This document shows positions 36,625 to 48,600 of a DNA stretch of 64,000 bases, piece by piece. Made by a program: the position numbers and the translations under genes. The notes below the pieces were generated by a model, which was not told the DNA's origin, ran no database searches, and saw only the letters and a program-made list of their open reading frames with translations. Source of the stretch: Saprospiraceae bacterium (GTDB lineage: Bacteria; Bacteroidota; Bacteroidia; Chitinophagales; Saprospiraceae); NCBI GenBank assembly GCA_016710265.1, contig JADJJL010000007.1:806001-870000 (forward strand), in the 5' to 3' direction. Within the stretch, counting starts at the first letter, position 1, and the number at the start of each line of letters is the position of its first letter.

Positions 36625-39600
36625 TTAGTCGATCAGGACCATCCTTCGCATGTACTTACCTGATTCTGTTTGGATCTGGTAGTAATATACTCCGGATGCA
36701 CCAAACAGGTTTTTGTTGAGTTCGATTTCGTGATAACCAGATAAAAGTCGTAGTTTTCTCTGATGTATCGTTTTACCATTGATGTCTAAAAGTTCGAAGA
36801 CAATGTTTTGATCTTTATTGAGCTCAAATGGAATTCTAGTATTCAGATTGAAAGGGTTTGGAATATTTTGATATAATCTGACTTGAGACGGATTGTAACT
36901 TCCATTTCCTTCTTCAAATTCAATCATCACATTCTTCCAAGATCCATCTGCCGCATAAGCTTCAGCGCTCATAGCCTGATGATCGACATACAAGATGTCA
37001 GATAAATACTGGCTCTTCAACGAACGGATGGTCAATTTTATCTTCCAATCCCCTGTCAAGCTGTTGGTATTCACCCAGGCCAATCTAATAATTCCTTCTC
37101 TTGGATCCAATAAGGAATAAGAATCAAGATCCAAAGCACCTTCTACTGCACTTTCTACCTGTGAAATACTAGCCGTGGAATTAGAGATTGCAATGGCTGC
37201 CTGCAAGCCTTCTAATAAATCCCAATCTTTCAATTCAAGTTCGAAGGTATATTCTTCTCCAGCCTTTAAATATTTATTTTTGGTGGATAAGACAATTTTA
37301 CCTTGAGTTCTTGATTGAGCATCCGGACCTAGTTTACCCATTTGATTAGAATCATCTATATCACCCACTTTTATTCCTGTGAAGTTGAGGTCATAATTCT
37401 TGTTCAAAGGAGAAATAAAATAGGACTCCGCAAATTTTTCAAACAAAGGATCATTTGGATCGTCCCACTGATAATCGGAAAGTATAAATCTCCAGGAAGT
37501 GTTTCTTACAAATCGTTCCTGAATTCCAAGTATTAATTTCCTGATCTCCACTATATCCGATGCAGTGACTGAATTTGATTTATTCACATCTGCTGCTACA
37601 TATTGATAAGGGTTGTCAAAATTTTTAATACCTAGAATATGTTTTTGAATTTGTACCATATCAAAAGTACTCACTCCATCTGCATGGTCTTTGTCATAAA
37701 ATGGTTGAGTCACATAACTACCACCCAAAGGCATATTTCTAAATGCATAAAAACCAGTATTGCCCGTAAGTTTTGTACCATCTATTCCATTGTTGAGCTG
37801 CACTTCTGCACCTGGAAGTTTTTTATCCTTGCGGCTGGCAATAATACCCTGTACGGTTGCATCTCTCAAATTCATAGGAGGACATAAGCTATCATCATCA
37901 AATACTTGCAACAAAGTTTCACAAATCGTCACATTACCGGCCTCATCTTTAAAGTAAATATTGATTGGGCCCAAATAATGGTTTCCAGTAGGTACTGAAT
38001 CACAGCAGACCGTATGCAATGTATCCATTGGATCGTTTGGATCAAAATACACCATAATATTGGTTGTATCTGTACAGTTGTCATCCAACATTGCGATGAA
38101 TTCTCGAGATCCAAATGTAACACACAAAGAACTATCCGTAATAAATTTAATGACCTTTCTACAAGTTACCTCAGGAGCTGCGGTATCTTTTACAGTGATT
38201 GACACCTGTTTGGTTGAAACATTGCAACATGGATCTTCAGCAGTAAAAGTTACAATACTAGTTCCGAATGGGAAAAATCCGGATGCATCTTCCATACCAT
38301 TTCCACCATATGGGGAATTATTGGTTATCACAATAAGGGCAGAATCACATCCACTTGCAGAAGCCACAAGGCTCAAGAAATTATTGCAACTGGTGTCATT
38401 TGCATATATGGTCGTATCCATAAATGGTACATTAATTATCGGAGCATTCTGATCGTCTCTGATGATTAATTGTGTGTATGTAAAGGTCAAATCAGCACAG
38501 CTGTCATAAACCTCCCAGTAACGTTCAATTTCACATCCAACCCTTACTTTACATAAATTGGAATCCTGATAAGTAATTCTCAATTTATAACAGCTAACGG
38601 ATGAATCTCTTACAAAAGGAATACCAGTCACGTTAGGATCGATTGATTCACATTCACCAACTGTAATAGGCGATGGAGGCCATGCTATTTCAAAACTATC
38701 CAATGGATTGGTATTTTCGACCACAATCGTTTGCGAACAAGATGCTGTGTTACCAGAAGCATCCGTAGCTTCAAAATATCTTACAATCGTTCCAATTCCG
38801 CAAAGGTTTTGATTTCGAATCACAGAATCGGTCACCACAACACCCGGACAATTATCTGTGGCATCAGGTTCTCCAAACTGATCTAAATCATCTGTGTTCA
38901 CATCACAACCTACTGTAACATTAGCAGGACAAGTAATTTCAGGAGGTACCGTCTCAGTGACTGTAACCATGGTAATGCAAGTAGCAGTATTTCCACATGA
39001 ATCTGTTGCTGTAAAAGTCACATTGGTCTTACCAACCGGGAATACCGGAGGTGCGTTGTTCATAAATGTTACACCCGTATTACAGTCGTTATTCAAGCTT
39101 GGATTGTTAAGTGTCACTATGGCACCACATTCGTCCTGAGATGCATTAACTGTGATATCAGGTGGACAAGTAATAGAAGGAGGCGTTTGATTTAGAGTAA
39201 TCAAATATTGTTTGAATAAAAATATTTGAGAAGGACTGCAATCATTGGTCGCTCTCCAGGTTCTTTCTACGGTCCGACATGGATTCCCAGCTTTCACAGT
39301 ATCCACAAAATTAAATTTAACCAACCCGCAATAATTCCTACTTAAGCTTGGGGTACCAGTTATTTGAGGATTCAAAGTTGGTATACAAGTAAACGATGTA
39401 AAACTATCTTGAGGCCAAATGATATCTGCCGGATTTAAATTAACATCCAATGTGATCGTTTGTACACCTACCAATACAGTATCCACAAGTGGTCTGCATC
39501 TAACACCTACTGTCCAAATCCTGCGGATGGTAAAACAAACTTCAGGATTGGTTCGTACGGTATCATCTACAAAGTTGATTTGAAGAGAATCACAACCGCA

Positions 39601-42600
39601 TTCAATTCTTGGATATCCATTTAATGAATCCGGAAGCAATACTTTTGCACAATCGTTGATCGTCAAGTTTGGAGGTAAAATCAATCTTGGTCCATCAGGG
39701 AATAGTACTTTTATAATTTGATTTCTTTTGAAAGTCTGTGCTTGTCCACCCGTTCTACATGCATTGTTTATCGTCCAAGTGCGTTGTACAATTCTACATG
39801 TATCGTTATCCAATTTAATGGTATCCACAAAGGAAATGGTAACATACCCACAGAAATCTTTTAATAATTTAGGAACTTGATTGACTTTGGCAGTATCATA
39901 TTCTCCAGAACAATCATCCACTCTAATGCTATCATTACCCCACATGATATCCTGAAGACGTAAATCAATGGACACAAAAATTCTTTGCGTTCCCGTAAAT
40001 ACACCTACCACATCCGGAGGACAATTATACACAGATCTCCAACGTCTGTAAATGGTATAACACACATTTTGCCCACCTCCTTGAGCGATAGAATCTGTAT
40101 AGGTATGGGTCACATTTGGACAAGGACAATTGACGCGTGGAAATCCATTTAAATCACCAGGAAGTATAGATTCTCTACAATCGTCGATGGTCACATCACC
40201 CGGAACATTGTATCGTACACCAGTGGCATTGATGACGGTTAAGATTTGTCTGAAGGTAAATGTCTGTGAACCACTGGTTACACATTTACTAAATACAGTC
40301 CAGATTCTTTCGACCACTCTTTCATTACCATTGCTGGATAATATTCTGTCAGAATACATGACCATGACCTGTCCTTTATAATCACAGACCCTTGGAGTTT
40401 CACCAACATACAAGGTATCTACCGAACCTAAGCAATTGTCTACCAGTACTGAATCCTCAGGCCAAGTAATGTCAGATTCCTTCAAATTGGTAGTTACAGT
40501 GACCCTTTGGATAAAAGTAAATTCATTATTATTGTCAGGGCAATTAAATTTTGCATTCCATGTTCTTTCTATTACAAAACATGCACTAACAGGACCTGGT
40601 ACTATTTTATCAGAAAAAGTAATATCTACATCTACACAATTACAGGTTCCCAACTCAGGAAAAGATCCCAAATCAACCGGAGAAGTTTTTTGCTCACAGT
40701 CGGAAACTGTAATATTTAATGGCTTTCTTAAGCAATTACAAAAATCCACTGTATTATTGTCCTGTACCTCAACAAATGTTTCGCAACAAGACTGTTCACC
40801 ATTGGAAGCGGTCACACATAATTCTACAATTCTTATTCCAATGCTGTCACAGTCGTACCTGATTGATTTAACAGTGGTGTCTCTACCAAATGAGTAAGTT
40901 AAATCATAACCACATGGGTGATAACTTCCTCTGTCTACATCTTGTGCCCATACTTCTACAAATTCACCATCAATTTTACCATCACCGTTTAAGTCCCATG
41001 GAACCAATCCAACAGAGACTCCTTTTAGACAATATGCTACAGGAGCCTTTTTGTTGATAATTTCAAAATTGGCTTCACAAACTGATTTGTTTCCACATAA
41101 ATCTTCGAAAACATAAACGATTCTGTGTTTACCCAATGGATAATATCCTGAAGCATCAATTCTAGATCCAATTCCAACAAAATTTTCATCAAAACTACCG
41201 TTGCTATAAAGGTCAATGTGATATTCTTGACGCAATAATTCTAGAGGTGTACAATCATCATCACCATCAATGATTAGTTCAGCGTTACCACCAAGACAAT
41301 TGGTGTCACGGGTTTCAAAAACTTTATCTTCACAATCTCCTAAGAAGTTTGGAGGCATGGTATTGTGAATTTTAATTATTTGCTCATGATGGTAAATAAT
41401 TGGATTTCTGTTTTGGTCATAAAATCTACACCAATTAATGACTTGCCATTTTCTAAGCACTTTATAGCAAGCGTCATTTCCGTTGATAATTCTGAAAACA
41501 TGATCTTCATAACTGATACCTGTCAAATCACAAATATCTTCATTCAAAATCGGATATCCCAATCCGATTGGCAAAGTACCAGGATCTAAAATATTGGTTG
41601 CACAAGAAGTCGTGTCAAAATCTTCCGGCCAAACGATGTCAGCTTCCGTGAATGGATCGTTGTTAATAATCGTAATTCTCTGTACACAAACATCTTGTCC
41701 AAAAGCATTTCCGGCAATAAATATTCTATCGATATAACCTTCTCTACATTGATCAATGTGGAAGCTATCGATTTCACGGACCGTCACATCACAATTGTCT
41801 GAGACAGTCGCTGTTCCAAATTGTGATAAATCATTTCTATCAAAATGATCATGGCAACTGATCGTTATATCATGCGGGCATGTGATCGTCGGAATGGTTT
41901 TATCTTGTACTTCCACTTGTACCATACAAGTATTAGAATTTCCATCGTAATCTGTAACTACAAATAATACCGTCACTAGATTACCAATGTCTGCACAGCA
42001 GAATCGGACAGAATCTCTTAATTCATTATCTTTAAATTGACATGGCCCACCAATGTCCATTCTTCTGACTTGCATAGAATGAATCAGGCAATTGTCATAA
42101 CTACCATCATCAAACACATGAGCTGGAATGTCTGCCAATCCAAAACGATCCAAACTGATCACTGTCTCTCTATCACATTGGGCAACAGGCGGTGCCAAAT
42201 CCCGCACGGAAACTTCAAAATCACAGCTGTCTACATTATGACATTGGTCATAGGCTCTAAATCTTAGAGTATGTAAACCGGAAGGTAAAGTGACATACCT
42301 GGCGTTAAAATCTTTAATAAAGCCACCTGGATATACCAAATCAATTCTAATTTCACTGGAGCAATTGTCCGATACTTTTGGCATTGGTATCCAAACGCTG
42401 GATTCGCAACTGCGACTTCCTGTTATGGCTTCAATGGCATAAGGACATTCAATCACCGGCTCTTCGTCATCTACAATTTCTATTAATTGAGTATATACTC
42501 TCTGTTCAAATGTAGTGCAATACCAAATTACAAAACGCCAAACTCTTAAGAATTTTCTAGTGCAATTTTTTCCGGTTGGAATTTCAATATCTTCATAAAC

Positions 42601-45600
42601 CGCTGAATAATCACAATATTTATGGTCAAGATTTGGCCAAATGGGAGCCCCAAAATAAGTGGGATATCCTGTCACATCTACAGAAGGTCTACCCAATGAA
42701 TCGGCTGCAAATTTTCCGCAAATCAATGGGTTTCCAGTGCGAACTAACAAAGAATCCGGAAATACAATGGAGTCTAGGTTAATCCTTTTTAGAAAATATT
42801 GAGCAGTACAAATCTTAGACACATTGCCTGAAGCATCTTGTGCCTGATAATATCGGGTCACTATTTTTGAATACAATGTATTGCATTGTGTATTTTCAAT
42901 TTTTTCATCCAACAAAGTTTTGGTTGGATTTAGATCGCAATAATCATATACCAATGGTCCAAGATGTGATTTCATCCTGGTACAATCGATGGTATCATTT
43001 AAACAAACTATTTCAGGTCTAAATTTATCTTCGACTTTGATAGTCGTCCAACAAGTATTCCCATTACAAACATTGATTAATTTTGCTGTCAATTGTTTAC
43101 CGACATGACTGTAATTAACAATTGCATTCGGTACGAGAGATCCATCCTTGTTTAGTACCATCACAGAGTAAGAATTGTAATCATAAGGTCCACCCACCAA
43201 TATCATTTGAGGAGTTACTTTAGCTTCACAATTAAAACCGAGGGACACTTGTAAATCACCGATACATGAAACTGAACCACCGACAGAACCTATGGTCACA
43301 TCTAAATCCAATGGTTGCAAACACAAGTTTGGATTGGATTCTTTAATGGATAGAGTATGGGTAGTATTAATTGCACCATTCCATGTTACCGCTACTGCAT
43401 GTGAATTGGTACCAGAGGTAATCACACCGCCTGATGACAAGGTCCATTGATAACTGCTTCCTTGTCTAAAATCAACACTGTATCGTACATTAGAACCAGT
43501 ACATACATTGTTATGTGCTTCGCGCAATACAGGAGCATCATAATTACATCGTACATTTCCTAAGCTTACTTTATCACCAAATTGATTTTCCAAAATGATG
43601 TCAAATCCTACACCATCGATATGGAAACCTTGCATGGTGAATACAGTCACAGGACCATTGACTGACAATTCCCCCAAAATATAACCTCCCGGACCTGTGA
43701 TAAATGGAACGGGTGCTGCTGGTGGCGCGGGACTTGAATTATGGTACAAACCATTGACTTCTCTGATAAACCAAATTTCTCCGGTTCTTGATTCTAAAGT
43801 AAGTATGGTTGAAAATTGGCCATTCCCTGGAGTAGTTGCATTGTTCAAACAAATGCAGTTTTCACTCACCAACTCTAAAAGATATACACCAGAAATATCT
43901 GCATCATCTTCTATTCCCAATACTTCACCAGTCTCTGGGTTGGTTCCATCCACTTTTTGTATAAATGCCATATAATCTTCCAAACCATCATTACCTAGAT
44001 CATCATCCGGTGTAGAATCATCGTCTAAAATATCAAAAATATTTCTTGCAGAATATATTTCTGCTCTGTTAATAATCGGACCAGATGCACGATCTAAATT
44101 AACTTTTAATCGAATTACTGCTTGAACACTTTCGCCTTGCTTCAACCCACCCTGAGCAATTTTACCATTTTTTTCACTTAATGTATAATAAAATTTACGC
44201 GGATTTGGATTCGTAGTTGATTGTAACCAATCTTGTGTACTTACCAAACTGGTACCTTCAGGAATTTGGTCTACGATGACAATCTCAGAAGCTACTGAAC
44301 TACCTTCATTGGTGATGGTCATTGTCCAATCTACTTCCTGACCTCTTTGTATAGACCTTACATCTACACTTTTAGAAAGTGTCAAATCAAAATTATTTGG
44401 ATTGGTATCTGTACCATCATGATCATCTTCATCTATTTCACCATGATCCGTCAAGTCTGAATTTTCAACAAACTTATCATTGTCGTTTAAATCATCCGGA
44501 GTAGAATCATAATCCAGCAAACTTGCTCCATTTTCATCGATTGCATCACTGATTTCTGCAAAGTTTGGAATAATAATTCCTGCCTTACCTTCTTTAATAG
44601 ACAGTACTAGGTTAACAGTTACATCTTCACCTGCTAAAATTGGATTTAAAATATCGTAGGACAAATAACCATTTGGCTGTAAAGTCCAATCAGGATTCTT
44701 TCCTGGAGAAAATTCAAAATCAGAATTTAAATAATCTACAATTCTTGTTTGGTATGAAGGCAAATTACCTTGATTTAAGACCCGAATGGCAAACGTAATT
44801 TCATCTCCAACTTTGTAAACCAATCCTTTATTTGGAATTTTCTTGCTAAGTGCTAAATCAAATACAGGAACAGGAGCAGTATCAATATCATCTTCATTGG
44901 GTAAATCATTGTTAAATATTTCATCCGGGTTAGAATCAAAATCATAATTACTCCAATCCAGTCCTCCTGCATTTTCAAGTCTAGAAATTTCTGCTCTGTT
45001 GGTGATGTTTAAAACATTGGATGTTCCTAAATCCAACAATTCTATTTGTATTTTTCTTTTCTGTCCAGGAGCAACTGATTGCGGAATAGTAAATCTTGCC
45101 ATATCACCATTCATGGACCAACCAGAAGCCAATGATGCTGCACTAACTACAAAACCTTCTGGAATATAATCCGTAACTCTAATATTTTTGGTAGAAACAT
45201 TTCCAATATTGCTCACTTCCATTTCAAAAAGCACATTGCCTTTGTACTTTAAAGTACTTGAGTTAATATTGGTTTTTTCAATGGAAAGATCCATGATCAA
45301 TAATGCTTCCGCGTCTGCGTCATCCTCATCAAAAATTCCATCCCCATTTAATATATTATCAGTGGCTGTTCCGGGAATTCCTCCAGGATCGTTGAATGAA
45401 ATATCATCCGGATAAGAATCCATGTCAAATGCAGAAACATCTTGATGCTGGAGGTTGACCACTTTAGTAATCTCAGCTCGGTTAAGAATGTTGTTTGCAT
45501 TTGCATTGGCTTTTACCCTCAACACAATTTCTTTGGTAACACAAACACCAGGCAAAATAGTTTGCGAAATGTTGTTAACCAATTTTCCAGCTTTCAACAT

Positions 45601-48600
45601 CCATCCATTGTTGTCCAATGGACTTATGCTTAATCCATCCGGTGTATAATTGATAAACTCCACATTGGAAGCAGCTACATTTCCTTGGTTACAAATTCTA
45701 ACTTGAAAAGTAATGTCCTGATTTAATTTTACTGGAGTCGATTGTGTACTAGTAATAATTAATGCAAGATCCAATACATCCAATTCTTCACTGTCTGAAT
45801 CATCTTCGTCTCCATCCAATTCTGTAAAATCTGCTTTCTGAGCTGCAGATAAAGCAATGAAATCATCATTGCCACTTATTTTATCCGGCGAACTATCCCA
45901 ATCTACTAAAACAACAGAAGAAAGATCTTTAAATTCAAAGATCTCAGCCTCATTGATTAAATCAGCAGCTTGTGATGAAATCACTTTTAATTTGATGTTG
46001 ATTTCACGTTTAGCTCCTACTGCAAGTGCTATCGGATCTGTAAATACGGCTTGATGGTTAGCATAAATCCAACCAGGATTTAAAGCAGGATTAAATTCCA
46101 AACCATTTGGTATATAATCAACAATGCTGTATGAACCTACAGAGATGGCACCTTGGTTCATCACGCTAATTCTATAATTGACAATTTGATTCAATTTTAC
46201 CGGACTTGTAACATCAGCTTGTTTTACCAAAGCAAGATCCGCAATTCTCGGTGACTCTCTGTCGTGATCGTCCTCATCATTGATTCCATCTCCATCAAAA
46301 TAATTGTCAACTGCTGTCCCTAAAATTCCTCCAGCATCATTGTTTGGATTACGGTCAGATTTGGAATCTCGATCCATTAGATCATTACCATTGGCATCTT
46401 GCATTGCAGAAATTTCTGCTGCATTGATCAATGAAGAAGAAGTTGCATTCACTCTAATTCTCAAGGAAATCGAAACAGTCTTAAGTTCGTTGGGTGCAAT
46501 TCCCGTTTGCTCAAAAAAGATCGCTTGATCTCCCGATAATTGCCAATTAGGATTTTGAGCAACCAAGAATTCAAATCCTGAAGGAATGTAATCTGTTAAT
46601 TCAAATTTGTGTATGTGTGTGTTGCCCTGATTTTTTACCTGAAGATTAAAAACAATCACATCTCCTGGCTTAGCCGTGGTTTGACTAGCCATTGTTTTAA
46701 TCAATGCCAGATCATTTACATAAAGCGCTTCGCTGTCATGATCATCTTCATCGTCGGGATCATTGAGTGCATTGTCCAATGGAGTATTAGGTTGACCTCC
46801 TCGGTCATTGGATTTAATACGATCCGGAGTAGAATCAAAATCACCGATCAAATTTCCTTGTCCATCTTTCATTTCTGAAATCTCTGCAATGTTTACAATT
46901 TGATCGAGTATATTCTCATCATTTAGTCTAAGTCTAATAATGTGTTTTTGAATGCCTTCCGGCAATATCATATTTGTATTTCTATAAGAAGCTATTTGAT
47001 TTTGTACAGTCCAAGCTGGATTGTCGGCAGCTAAAAATACCATCCCTGTTGGGATGTAATCCACTATTTCATATTCTGCAACACCTACGGTACCTTGATT
47101 GTGTACTTCAATTTCAAAAACAACAATATCACCTTTTTTCAAGGTGCCAAGTGAGTTTACTTTTTTAATTAAGGCCAGATCAATAATATCCTCTACTGGA
47201 GGTGTGGTAAATGTATCGGAAGATGGCATCAACCCGATGTCAACATTAAATACATTTTGTCCATTGTTTCCAATAACAACCATTGCTACAGGAATTCCAT
47301 AAAAAATTTGACAAAATTGTAATTCTATTGATGCATCACTGTCCCTTGCATCTTGTATTCCACCTGAAATTCTATCTTGAAAAGTCAAGGAAAGAGTGTC
47401 TTTACCTATGATGATAGAATTACTAAAACTTAAATATCTTGGATCATCCAATACCACATAATAAGTATGTCCATATTCTAGTGCATCCGGATTACCATCC
47501 TGGTTTAAATCAACATTGGTCCAGTCGAATAAATAGGTTCCTTCTGCTGAAGTAAGAACGCTGGCTACTTTTTTACAAGATTGATCATAAAGAGAAACTC
47601 TAAGACCTTGCAATCCCTTTTCATTGGCATCTTGGATACCATTTGAATTTGCATCATGCCAAACCAAATTTCCGATTTCTATTGGAGTAGATTCATTTAA
47701 TATTTCTACATCTCCTAATCCAGAAGCTTTTCCAAATACGCTATTGGTGGGATTGTAAAGTTGAGTGGCCCCTAATAATTTTCCATCGATGGTGCTATAC
47801 CTTTGTAAGCCTCCAGCAAAAGATTCATACAATGGGTCAAAGACTACATTAATAACTTCATCCCGATTGGTCATGGTAACCAAAGTTCCTGTTGAAATTT
47901 CCTGATGCAAACTTGGACCGACGATCCAATAATCATGTCCATAAAATTCACCATTACCCGGACCTTCCAAATGTGTTAAACCGCTACCTGCACGTCCATT
48001 GACGAATCCTGCATTTTCCAATTTCCAACCTGAAGGTGATTTCCAAGCTACCAAAATATCTCCTCTTTGATTGGTCAATTTTTCTAGACCCAAACAAAAA
48101 GCGTGACCTTTTCGATCTGAAACACCTAGGATCATTTCACCCAATCTATTGAAATCAAGATCGGTTAACCAATGTGAAACACCTTTAAAATCGTTTTGAT
48201 TTTTAGGCCAATAGGCACGGATAAAATGACTATTTAAAATTGGATTAAAAACCCTAGTTAATAAACTAAATTCATAGACAAAAAATGCACAATCATTTTC
48301 ATCTTGACTTGTTTCTGCTGTGCATGTTACACCTATGTAAATATGACCATTGTAGTATTTAATAGCAGATACTGCATAATCTCCTGCATTGCATCCCGGA
48401 TCTGGAATTTTGATTTCAACAATATTGGAAGCATTTGGATTTTCTGTTGGAATAATGACCAATGACTTATTGTATAAATTTGTAACAAAAAGAAAACGAT
48501 CGTCATCCGAAATATCCATATTTCCCAAACCTACTTTACCAACCAAATCTCCGTAAGCGCAATCTGTTGGTAAAAGTCCATTGGTAGATCCTGTATTAAT

